A stretch of DNA of 11,159 bases, from positions 1 to 11,159 of the forward strand of contig NZ_JAJBMO010000041.1 in assembly GCF_020537505.1 (NCBI RefSeq), in the 5' to 3' direction. Below, piece by piece: positions 1 to 6,143 of the stretch. This stretch comes from Blautia glucerasea. GTDB lineage: Bacteria > Bacillota > Clostridia > Lachnospirales > Lachnospiraceae. Made by a program: the position numbers and the translations under genes. Position 1 is the first letter of the stretch, and each line of letters begins with the position of its first letter. Below the pieces are notes generated by a model that was not told the origin of the DNA, did no database searches, and saw nothing but the letters and a program-made list of their open reading frames with translations.

Positions 1-342
1 GAATATGCACAATATGTAGCCAGAGTAAGGAAATACCAGAAAATCATGCCATTAAAAGCAGCGGTTGAAAGAGCCGTCAAAGAGTGCATTGAAGAGGACA
101 TTCTGGCAGATTTTCTGCGAAAAAATCGAGCGGAGGTTATTGCAATGAGTATATTCGAGTATAACCAAAAAGAGGAAGAAGAACTTCTGCGCAGGGAGGA
201 ATATGAGGCTGGAGCTGAAATGGAGCGTAAGAATACGGAAAAAGAACGGAAACGAGCAGATTCAGCAGAAAAGCGAGCAGACCTTGCAGAACGGGAAATT
301 CGCCGTTTGCAAGAAAAATTAGCTTTGCTGCGATCAAAGTAA
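1..342 (+). CDS. Rpn-family (PD-(D/E)XK nuclease / putative transposase) protein, C-terminal part cut by window edge
   Basis: The reading frame is open from base 1 (EYAQYVARVRKYQ...) to a TAA at 340-342, so this is the 3' end of a longer gene whose start lies outside the window. The motif ECIEEDILADFLRKNRAEV and the acidic/basic heptad tail are what I know from C-termini of the Rpn family (recombination-promoting nuclease / putative transposase), proteins of roughly 300 residues with an N-terminal PD-(D/E)XK nuclease fold. That nuclease domain is not visible here. The tail, from about EEELLRREEYEAG to the end, is a charged coiled coil with the heptad ADSAEKR once. Family members are thought to nick or cut DNA and promote RecA-independent recombination; that role is family knowledge. 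The ATG at 46 has no ribosome binding site and is not a believable start. A near-identical tail follows 402 bases downstream. Confidence 0.72.
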   Translation, partial: EYAQYVARVRKYQKIMPLKAAVERAVKECIEEDILADFLRKNRAEVIAMSIFEYNQKEEEELLRREEYEAGAEMERKNTEKERKRADSAEKRADLAEREIRRLQEKLALLRSK

Positions 343-402
343 CCTTTTCCTATAAGCGTTTTATAAAAATATCCAGTACAGGTAGTTAAGAACTAACTAA
401 AG
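343..402. other. Spacer between the two Rpn tail copies
   Basis: Sixty AT-rich bases without a gene. They belong to the 402-base unit that separates the two tails. Nothing matching them follows the second copy, whose downstream sequence (781 onward) is unrelated. Confidence 0.6.
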
Positions 403-780
403 GAATATGCACAATATGTAGCCAGAGTAAGGAAATACCAGAAAATCATGCCATTAAAAGCAGCGGTTGAAAGAGCTGTTAAAGAGTGCATTGAAGAGGA
501 CATTCTGGCAGATTTTCTGCGAAAAAATCGAGCGGAGGTTATTGCAATGAGTATATTTGAGTATAACCAAAAAGAGGAAGAAGAACTTCTGCGCAGGGAA
601 GAATATGAGGCTGGCGCTGAAATGGAGCGTAAGAATACGGAAAAAGAACGGAAACGAGCAGATTCAGCAGAAAAGCGAGCGGCTTCAGCAGAAAAACGAG
701 CGGCTTCAGCAGAAAAACGAGCGGACCTTGCAGAACGGGAAGTCCTCCATTTAAAAGAAAAATTAGCACTGTTACAGTAA
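403..780 (+). pseudogene. Second, headless copy of the Rpn-family C-terminal tail
   Basis: Bases 403 onward repeat bases 1 onward at an offset of 402. The frame is closed upstream by a TAA at 394-396, so the nuclease-coding part is absent: this is a 5'-truncated duplicate, 125 residues from EYAQ to the stop at 778-780. I count five substitutions over the first roughly 276 aligned bases (GCC/GCT, GTC/GTT, TTC/TTT, GAG/GAA, GGA/GGC), all silent. It then gains two extra seven-residue units (ASAEKRA) and ends differently (VLHLKEKLALLQ instead of IRRLQEKLALLRSK). No good ribosome binding site precedes the ATG at 448. It may be a remnant from tandem duplication, or the end of another family member joined by recombination. 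A free-standing coiled-coil product cannot be excluded. Confidence 0.7.
661..723 (+). repeat. Three tandem 21-base heptad-coding units
   Basis: Three units of 21 bases run head to tail at 661-681, 682-702 and 703-723. The last two are identical and the first differs at two positions. Each encodes one seven-residue coiled-coil turn, A/D-SAEKRA. The upstream Rpn tail has one such unit, at 259-279. This pattern fits slippage or unequal crossing-over that keeps the reading frame. Confidence 0.9.
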
Positions 781-800
781 AAATAGTCTCCCACACATCC

Positions 801-844
801 CCTCTCCATATGTTATATTGAATTCACCAAAACATATGAGGAGG
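801..844 (+). promoter_or_regulatory. Inverted repeat over the promoter and Shine-Dalgarno of the recombinase module
   Basis: The arm at 801-814 (CCTCTCCATATGTT) matches the reverse complement of the arm at 831-844 (AACATATGAGGAGG) at 12 of 14 positions, with a 16-base spacer. The right arm contains the GAGGAGG ribosome binding site (838-844) of the gene starting at 854, so in RNA the stem would hide it. An extended -10 like element (TG, one base, TATATT) sits at 811-819. If that is the promoter, the transcript would lack the left arm and the repeat would instead act on DNA, as an operator or recombinase site around the start point. Confidence 0.55.
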
Positions 845-853
845 TTAAAAAAA

Positions 854-1402
854 ATGAATCAAACCATCACATTTCACCTCAATCCCCCCACCGGGCAGCC
901 TGGTCCGTCTGAGTCTTTGCGGATCCCGCTGTCCAATCTGGCGGAGCTGGCGCGGCGGAATCTATCCGAAATTCTGACAGCCAAACACCACCTTCTGATC
1001 AAAGCCATTCCAGGCTTCACACTGGAAAATAACCACATCCTGATTACCCACCCAACCACATTTCCCCCAGGGGAAAAAGCTGCCTGCCTGCTATTTACGG
1101 AGAAACTTCTCTTAACTGCCAGTACCCGCAAGTGGCTGGTGCCATCAAGAAAAAATGCACAACCACCATCCAGCGAAAAATATCAATTCCGGATCTGGCT
1201 GAATCAGCTTGGGCTGAAAGGTCCTGAGTTTGCCACCGCCCGGAAAATCCTTATGCGCAATTTATCTGGCAACAGCGCCTACTCCAGCGACAAAAAAATG
1301 GCACTGTACAATCAAAAAAGAAAAGCGGCAAACCAAAAGAGAAGGGAGGATAGACAGTATGCTCACCCATCTGAACTCCAGTCTTTCATCCCTTTGCCAT
1401 AA
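854..1402 (+). CDS. Unrecognised 182-residue protein, first gene of the recombinase module
   Basis: The start at ATG 854 is chosen because GAGGAGG (838-844) ends nine bases before it; the longer frame from TTG 818 has no such site. I do not recognise a named family with certainty. The protein is soluble, with no signal peptide or membrane segment. Its N-terminal two thirds (MNQTITFHLNPP... to about RKWLVPS) look like a mixed alpha/beta domain. After a polar linker comes a helical, very basic C-terminal segment (FRIWLNQLGLKG...ARKILMRNLSG...NQKRKAANQKRR). From memory, that segment resembles the basic helical tail of some mobile-element proteins, including amidoligase-like ones; this is weak. 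The basic tail suggests nucleic-acid contact. The stop overlaps the next recombinase start by 44 bases, so the two are likely translationally coupled. A role as recombination directionality factor or accessory subunit is a guess from position. Confidence 0.6.
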   Translation: MNQTITFHLNPPTGQPGPSESLRIPLSNLAELARRNLSEILTAKHHLLIKAIPGFTLENNHILITHPTTFPPGEKAACLLFTEKLLLTASTRKWLVPSRKNAQPPSSEKYQFRIWLNQLGLKGPEFATARKILMRNLSGNSAYSSDKKMALYNQKRKAANQKRREDRQYAHPSELQSFIPLP

Positions 1403-2732
1403 TACTGTTCCATCACGCCAGAAAGCACCACTCCCAACAAGCCCCCAGGCTGCATTTCAGGAAAGCCCAGAAAAATCAGCCCCAAAACCAATTAACCTGC
1501 CATCCCACACCCGAACCCTGGCCACACCTCGGATTCCCACCGCCATCTACTGCCGCGTATCCACAACCCACCCTCATCAGCAGGATTCTCTGGAAAATCA
1601 GATCACGCATTACCAGGATTTTATGAAAAACAATCCCCAATATTCGCTGGCAAAAATCTATTACGATTTTGGTATATCTGGTTACAAAGAGGAACGCCCA
1701 GGCTTTTCCCAGATGCTAAAGGACGCCCAGGACGGTCATTTCCGCCAGATCATCACCAAATCCATCACCCGTTTTGCCCGCAATACCGACACCATACTGA
1801 AAACCACGCGCCAGCTCCGCACCCTGGAAATAGATGTCTATTTCGAACTCCAGAAAATCCATACACTTTCCCAGGAAGGAGAGCTCCTTCTTACTCTTTA
1901 CGCTGCTTTCGGACAGGCAGAAAGCGAGACCTCCAGATGGCTGACGCAGGTATCCCGTCAGCGGAAATACGAAAAAGGTCAGCCAATCCAGCAGCTTCAC
2001 CGTTGTCTTGGCTATCGGAAAAGCCAGGAAGGCGTGCTGTTGCCAGATGGAAATGCCAGGCTTGTCCAGGAGATTTTTCAAATGGCAGCAGATGGCTGGT
2101 GTGTTGCGGAGATCACAAGATATCTCAATGAAAGCCAGATCACCACCCAGAACGGAAAGCGCTTCACCCGTTCCACAGTAAGCCGGATCCTCCACAACCA
2201 TGCCTATAAAGGCGATTATATCTGCCAGAGATATTATGTAAACAGTCAACGGAAGCTGGTGAGAAACAAAGGGGAAAAACAAATGTACTATATCAGACAT
2301 GACCATGTAGCACTTGTTTCGGAAGAACTATGGGAAAAAGCCCAACAAAATCCGAAGCAGCTGGCAGGATCACCTGTGAGAAAAACAACCGCAGGAAAAA
2401 AGATAACCGATTTTTCACCTCCCACATCTCTACAGCCTGTTCTAGCACTGACCAGCTCCAACTACCCCTACAAAGACCGGATCTTCTGCAAATATTGCGG
2501 CTCCCACTTGCGCCGGATCATTGCCCGAAACCGCTCTGTCTGGTGGATCTGCAATGGTCTGAGCCGCAAAGGAAAAGCTTTTTGCACCGGCGTGCGCATA
2601 CCAGACGAGAAATTATATCCCCTTCGAAACCTGAACTGCCCAGCCTACATTGGAAAGGAGAACATCAATGGAAAAGAAACTTACGGTTATTCCCCCAAAC
2701 CAGATAAATTCAGACGCGAAACAGTCCGATAA
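1359..2732 (+). CDS. Large serine recombinase, first of an overlapping pair
   Basis: The start at ATG 1359 follows GGGAGGA (1344-1350) by eight bases and gives 457 residues. Order of parts: a Pro/Ser-rich leader of about 60 residues, unusual in front of a resolvase domain; the catalytic domain beginning IYCRVSTT with the expected nucleophile Ser68; the conserved ITRFARN arginine motif at 136-142; the recombinase domain with CLGYR at about 216-220 and AYKGDY at 282-287; and a zinc ribbon with Cys377, Cys380, Cys398 and Cys409. The family forms a 5'-phosphoserine link to DNA and integrates, excises or inverts DNA between attachment sites. Catalytic residues look intact. After the last cysteine only about 48 residues remain, so the coiled-coil C-terminus of integrases such as TnpX is short or missing. 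The last 65 bases overlap the next gene. The coding strand is markedly C-rich, unlike the second recombinase. Confidence 0.9.
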   Translation: MLTHLNSSLSSLCHNTVPSRQKAPLPTSPQAAFQESPEKSAPKPINLPSHTRTLATPRIPTAIYCRVSTTHPHQQDSLENQITHYQDFMKNNPQYSLAKIYYDFGISGYKEERPGFSQMLKDAQDGHFRQIITKSITRFARNTDTILKTTRQLRTLEIDVYFELQKIHTLSQEGELLLTLYAAFGQAESETSRWLTQVSRQRKYEKGQPIQQLHRCLGYRKSQEGVLLPDGNARLVQEIFQMAADGWCVAEITRYLNESQITTQNGKRFTRSTVSRILHNHAYKGDYICQRYYVNSQRKLVRNKGEKQMYYIRHDHVALVSEELWEKAQQNPKQLAGSPVRKTTAGKKITDFSPPTSLQPVLALTSSNYPYKDRIFCKYCGSHLRRIIARNRSVWWICNGLSRKGKAFCTGVRIPDEKLYPLRNLNCPAYIGKENINGKETYGYSPKPDKFRRETVR

Positions 2733-4053
2733 TTCGAAATACAGAGTGGCGGCCTACTGCCGAGTATCCACAGAGCAGGAAGAGCAGTTGGGCTCTTTTG
2801 CCAACCAGATCACCTACTACACGGAATATATTAATGGAAAAGAAGAGTACCAACTGGCAGGGATTTTCTCGGATGAAGGAATTTCCGGGACTGGGACGCG
2901 CAAAAGGGCAGGCTTCCGAAGCATGATCGCAGCCTGTGAAGCGGGAAAAGTAGACCTGGTGCTTACCAAATCTATCAGCCGTTTTGCCAGGAACACCAGG
3001 GACTGCCTTCATTATGCCAGACATTTGAAAAGCCTTGGGATTCCTGTAATTTTTGAAAAAGAGGGAATCAATACAATGGAGGCTTCGGGAGAACTGCTTT
3101 TTACCATTTTGTCCAGTCTGGCCCAGGAGGAGTCCCGGAATATTTCGGAAAACACCAGGTGGGGAATCCGCTCCCGGTTCCAGCAAGGCATTCCCCATAT
3201 CAATACCACCGGCTTTTTGGGCTATGACAAAGACGAAGCCGGTCATCTGATCGTGAACCAGGAGCAGGCGAAAGTGGTGCGGCGCATTTTCCAGGATTTT
3301 TTGGAAGGCTGGCAGCCATCGGAAATAGCCCGGAAGCTCAATGCGGAAAAAGTCCCAGGTGTACACGGCGAGCCCCGTTGGGCAGCAGTTTCCGTCCTTC
3401 GCATACTCCGAAATGAAAAATATAAAGGGGATCTGCTTATGCAGAAATACTATGTCCGCGACTTTCTCACCAGGGAGCTGGAGCGAAATGACGGCAGGCT
3501 TACCCAGTATTATATAGAAAATAATCACGAGGCTATCGTAGAGCGTGAATTGTGGGAGGCAGCCCAGCTGGAGCAAAAGAGAATTGAAGCTTTCAAGAAA
3601 ACCCACCAGATCCGAGAATTGGGAAGCGGCAGCCTGGAGCCCTTTTATGGGAAAATTTTTTGCTCCCAATGCGGCGGCAGATTCGTGAAAAAGAGGGGTA
3701 AAAGCCAGTGGAAATGCATCAATACCGCCGGGGAAAAAAAGAAAACCTGTCAGGCGCAGCCAGTATCTGAAGAGAAAATAGAGGAGCAGCTGAGCCTGGC
3801 GTGGGCAGAACTGGTATCCAGGCGTGGCAACCTTTTACCAGACTGGGAAAAAGAAGTTTCCCAGGGAAATCCCCTGGAAAGCCTGCGTGCCTCCCAGATG
3901 CAGGAACTGACCGGGAAATACCCTGTATGGCAGCATGCGGCAAAGAAGAAACGGATGCTGGTTCTGGAAATTTTGGTTGCCCAGGGGAGTGTGAGCACAG
4001 TCACGTTTATGGACGGAATCCGGCTGAAGGCTGGGGAAGCCGATAATGCGTAG
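2668..4053 (+). CDS. Large serine recombinase, second of an overlapping pair
   Basis: The start at ATG 2668 is preceded by AAAGGAG (2653-2659) with eight bases between, giving 461 residues; the in-frame ATG at 2650 has no such site. Seen in order: resolvase domain starting AAYCRVSTEQ with nucleophile Ser34; SISRFARN at 102-109; the recombinase DNA-binding domain with GFLGYD (182-187), RWAAVSVLRILRNEKYKGD (237-255) and LWEAAQ; a zinc ribbon with Cys332, Cys335, Cys350 and Cys361; and a short helical C-terminus. All expected catalytic residues are present. It is related to its upstream partner but clearly diverged, and its coding strand is richer in G. Pairs of large serine recombinases encoded together are known in other elements, such as CcrA/CcrB of SCC; whether these two act jointly is inference. 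No terminator is seen after the stop. Confidence 0.92.
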   Translation: MEKKLTVIPPNQINSDAKQSDNSKYRVAAYCRVSTEQEEQLGSFANQITYYTEYINGKEEYQLAGIFSDEGISGTGTRKRAGFRSMIAACEAGKVDLVLTKSISRFARNTRDCLHYARHLKSLGIPVIFEKEGINTMEASGELLFTILSSLAQEESRNISENTRWGIRSRFQQGIPHINTTGFLGYDKDEAGHLIVNQEQAKVVRRIFQDFLEGWQPSEIARKLNAEKVPGVHGEPRWAAVSVLRILRNEKYKGDLLMQKYYVRDFLTRELERNDGRLTQYYIENNHEAIVERELWEAAQLEQKRIEAFKKTHQIRELGSGSLEPFYGKIFCSQCGGRFVKKRGKSQWKCINTAGEKKKTCQAQPVSEEKIEEQLSLAWAELVSRRGNLLPDWEKEVSQGNPLESLRASQMQELTGKYPVWQHAAKKKRMLVLEILVAQGSVSTVTFMDGIRLKAGEADNA

Positions 4054-4118
4054 CTTCTAATAAGAGAGTGGGATTTTGGTATGGAAGATGCTGTCGGGTA
4101 TTTTGCAAAACTACCAAA

Positions 4119-4193
4119 GGTTTTTCTCTCCCAGAACTTCTTATTGTTGTGGCGCTTATAGCGGCACTGGTTTCCTGCTCTATCCCCATTTAA
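4119..4193 (+). pseudogene. Broken type IV prepilin N-terminus
   Basis: In the frame of base 4119 the sequence reads GFSLPELLIVVALIAALV and then SCSIPI before a TAA at 4191-4193. This has the prepilin peptidase site (Gly|Phe), the conserved Glu at mature position 5 and the hydrophobic helix. It aligns residue by residue with the intact pilin downstream (GFTLAELLIVVAIIAVLV, then AIGIPI). The stop falls exactly after the shared IPI. A GTG at 4068 could start a 17-residue leader, but there is no convincing ribosome binding site. No body domain follows in frame, so I read it as a pilin gene cut short by deletion. The 96-residue frame covering the same bases (4076-4366) is out of phase with this signal and is not the original gene. 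Confidence 0.7.
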
Positions 4194-4216
4194 GAAAAAC
4201 AGGAATTTCCAACAAT

Positions 4217-4366
4217 ATGAAAATCAAGCGGACGGATCCGGAACTGAAGTGGTTCGGGGTAATTGTCTATGGAAACGGGGAAAGTTACTACTATGAAGGC
4301 ATAGGCGATCCCGGGGCATTGGGAACCAGGGCAGTGGTGGAATATGAGTGGAGCGAGCTGGAATAA
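4217..4366 (+). CDS. Short hypothetical frame, possibly the pilin remnant's C-terminus
   Basis: A 49-residue frame from ATG 4217 (MKIKRTDPELKWFG...) to TAA 4364-4366, rich in Tyr, Gly and Glu (GNGESYYYEG, VVEYEWSELE). It begins 24 bases after the stop of the broken prepilin, in another frame. The Tyr/Gly-rich ending would fit the last strands of a pilin body, so it may be the other end of the same gene after an internal deletion. That link is inference. There is no clear ribosome binding site, so it may not be translated. The same frame extends upstream to ATG 4076, but that part is the pilin helix read out of phase. Confidence 0.3.
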   Translation: MKIKRTDPELKWFGVIVYGNGESYYYEGIGDPGALGTRAVVEYEWSELE

Positions 4367-4427
4367 AAGGCTCTATCCACTGCGCAACCTTCACGAAAAT
4401 GAGGCATTATTTTGGCGAAAATGCTGG

Positions 4428-4456
4428 TAGACTTCGGAAGGTCTATGTGCTATCCT
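4428..4456 (+). promoter_or_regulatory. Candidate promoter of the pilin gene
   Basis: TAGACT (4428-4433) and TATCCT (4451-4456) are separated by 17 bases, and TGC directly precedes the -10, giving an extended -10 form. The leader to the start codon would be about 50 bases. Bases 4428-4432 and 4441-4445 (TAGAC/GTCTA) also form a small inverted repeat inside this promoter. Confidence 0.35.
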
Positions 4457-4510
4457 TAAAAAGCAAAAGTGTACTTTTCAGCAACAAATACATAGGAAAA
4501 AGGGATGTTT

Positions 4511-5476
4511 ATGAAGAGAAAAATAAAATCTGCCAAAGGATTTACGTTAGCAGAACTTTTGATCGTAGTAGCGATAATTGCTGTATTAGTAGCGATCGGA
4601 ATCCCCATTTTCACAAGCCAGCTCGAAAAAAGCCGCGAAGCCGTAGACCTCTCCGACGTCAGATCCGCATACGCGGAAGTGATGGTGGCCGCGATCACGG
4701 GGGATACGACGGCGATTTATACGAAGGACGCGGGGCAGACGATATATAAAGCAACAGAACAGACATCTAAGGGTTATACAATTGAGGCAGGTGCTTATTC
4801 CATTACGGTAACACCATTGAAACAGAAACAATCTGGCTGGCAGACCGCTGAGCCGATTACAATTGGAGGTGTGTCCTCCAAAGCGGGAGAGCCTTATTGG
4901 AAAGGACAGCCAGGACCGAACGGATTTTGTGTAATTACATATCATCCACCTACAAGTGGAAGAGATGAATATGTTTCGTTTTATTGGGAAGGTGGAAGTG
5001 CTAGTGATGATCCGACAGTAACGCCAATACCAGATAATCCGCTGAATCCTACAGTAACACCAACGGATCCATCAAAACCATCAAAACCATCTTCTGAAAA
5101 TTGGAGTTATGTTACAGCTAAGGCAAAAGTGTATCCGAAATCAGGAACTGTAAAGCTTAACATTGGGGATTTGTATTATGAGGATGGTTCATATTATGTT
5201 ATAACGAATATACGTTATGGTCATGATGTTGATGATGTGCAATGGGTAGGTCCTAATAAACCCGGTAACGAGGACATTTTCAGAAAGTGTACGGGTGCTG
5301 TTTATACTTCGGCAGACGAATCTAATAAGGGAAACCATTCCTTTAATTATGTAAATGCTGGTGATATTTATAAAGATGATAATGGAAATTTATATATATC
5401 AAAAATAAGTTCAGGGATTGTTGCTCCATCAGGACCAGATAATTACGATAACGAAAGATGGCAGAAAATTAATTAG
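4511..5476 (+). CDS. Type IV prepilin-like protein with C-terminal repeated domain
   Basis: The ATG at 4511 is preferred over 4505, because AGGG (4501-4504) lies six bases before it. The product is about 321 residues: a short basic leader (MKRKIKSAKG), the prepilin peptidase site G|FTLAELL with Glu5, and a hydrophobic helix (IVVAIIAVLVAIGIPIF), then SQLEKSREA. Such proteins are cut and N-methylated by prepilin peptidase and assembled into type IV pili or pseudopili at the cell surface. A body domain follows, then a Thr/Pro linker (near DDPTVTPIPDNPLNPTVTP) and a C-terminal part with two similar motifs, GDLYYEDGSYYVI and GDIYKDDNGNLYIS, ending WQKIN. These resemble, by eye, small carbohydrate-binding modules of the CBM5/12 type. 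Bases 4621-4740 are about 61% GC but 5341-5460 only about 28%, so the gene is a mosaic. No other pilus assembly gene is in the window. Confidence 0.85.
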   Translation: MKRKIKSAKGFTLAELLIVVAIIAVLVAIGIPIFTSQLEKSREAVDLSDVRSAYAEVMVAAITGDTTAIYTKDAGQTIYKATEQTSKGYTIEAGAYSITVTPLKQKQSGWQTAEPITIGGVSSKAGEPYWKGQPGPNGFCVITYHPPTSGRDEYVSFYWEGGSASDDPTVTPIPDNPLNPTVTPTDPSKPSKPSSENWSYVTAKAKVYPKSGTVKLNIGDLYYEDGSYYVITNIRYGHDVDDVQWVGPNKPGNEDIFRKCTGAVYTSADESNKGNHSFNYVNAGDIYKDDNGNLYISKISSGIVAPSGPDNYDNERWQKIN

Positions 5477-5532
5477 CAATGATATGAAAATTAATCAATG
5501 TGAAACTTAAAAAGAAGTTATTTAGATTTTAA
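5477..5532. other. AT-rich spacer after the pilin gene
   Basis: A short, very AT-rich stretch between the pilin stop and the Rpn remnant. I see no clear terminator hairpin with a T-run and no gene. It may contain the junction where the pilin block meets the truncated Rpn gene. Confidence 0.5.
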
Positions 5533-6075
5533 TTTTTACATGAAATATTCTGGATAGAAAGGTTTCCGGAAGAATTGAAGAAACTGTTTATAGAAAAACC
5601 ACTCCTGATTTTCGAAATGCGTCATTTCCCAAATGAAGAATGGTTTAAAACCGACCTGCGCCAGGTTTGCGGATTTTTAAAAAGAACTAATGACAAAACG
5701 AAACTAAAAATATACATAGAAGAAAACCAGGCAGTGTTCGCCAACTTACCAGAAGATGCCTATGACCTCCTGTCCGTAATGGCAGGGATCCGAAACTTGA
5801 AATTTATAAAACAAGAGGTAAAAGCTGAAGGAGGTGGATTTGATATGTGTAAAGCGATTAAAGAGATGCTGCGAGATAGCAGGCTGGAGGGAAGACAAGA
5901 GGGAAGACAGGAGGGAAGACAAGAAGGAAAACAGGAAGGCCGATTGAAAGGTCAAGACGAAATGGCGACTCTAAGTGAGAAGCTTATTTTAGCAGATCGT
6001 ATCAGTGAGCTGTTAAAGGCAAGCACTGACCGTGAGTTCCGAAATAAGCTGCTGCTGGAGTTTGGGTTGGCCTGA
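5533..6075 (+). pseudogene. Headless Rpn-family (putative transposase) tail
   Basis: The frame opens after a TAA at 5530-5532 and ends at TGA 6073-6075. Family-like sequence (WIERFPEELKKLF...) begins before any usable start, so the gene has lost its N-terminal PD-(D/E)XK nuclease part. Recognisable pieces are FKTDLRQVCGFLKR, YDLLSVMAGIRNLKF and GGGFDMCKAIKEML, which I know from the C-terminal half of Rpn/YhgA-like putative transposases of Firmicutes. A Gly/Glu/Gln/Arg four-residue repeat follows, then a helical end. A TTG at 5575 could start a 166-residue product, but its ribosome binding site is poor. It belongs to a different subfamily from the two tails at the left edge. Confidence 0.72.
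5881..5952 (+). repeat. Six 12-base units coding R-x-E-G type repeats
   Basis: Six consecutive 12-base units encode RLEG, RQEG, RQEG, RQEG, KQEG and RLKG. The central units differ only at third codon positions. Such runs are common in the hinge of Rpn-family tails and change length easily by slippage. Confidence 0.85.
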
Positions 6076-6076
6076 C

Positions 6077-6105
6077 TGGACGAATCCTGGGTTCTGCGAT
6101 ATAAT
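6077..6105 (+). promoter_or_regulatory. Candidate sigma-A promoter of the glycosyltransferase gene
   Basis: TGGACG (6077-6082) and a perfect TATAAT (6100-6105) are separated by 17 bases. They start two bases after the stop of the Rpn remnant and lie 39 bases before the proposed start codon. Confidence 0.55.
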
Positions 6106-6143
6106 GGGGAAAATCATATTTGTGAAAGACAGGAGTATAGAAC

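Larger units (their letters stand above)
801..4053 (+). mobile_element. Three-gene serine-recombinase module, element ends not identified
   Basis: Three co-directional genes (854-1402, 1359-2732, 2668-4053) with overlapping ends make one transcription unit behind the inverted repeat at 801-844. It lies between truncated Rpn tails on the left and pilin sequences on the right. I searched by eye for matching att-like direct repeats flanking the module and found none convincing. The element's true limits and cargo are therefore unknown and may reach outside the window. Confidence 0.5.

Noticed and set aside
391..402. Short inverted repeat (TAGTT/AACTA) between the Rpn copies as a recombination site
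   Set aside because: Only five base pairs in AT-rich sequence, and not repeated at the other duplication end.
661..723. Possible CRISPR-like array
   Set aside because: The 21-base units are directly adjacent without spacers and encode coiled-coil heptads.
393..809. Minus-strand frame rich in RFSAEAA repeats
   Set aside because: It is the reverse reading of the heptad-coding repeats of the Rpn tail; the repeat pattern is explained by the plus strand.
1716..2306. Minus-strand frame of 196 codons
   Set aside because: Antisense to the first recombinase; no start signal or recognisable domain.
2710..3669. Minus-strand frame of 319 codons
   Set aside because: Antisense to the second recombinase, whose catalytic and zinc residues are all in place; no family features on the minus strand.
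4511..5476. Diversity-generating retroelement target
   Set aside because: No reverse transcriptase gene, template repeat or adenine-specific variation is visible in the window.
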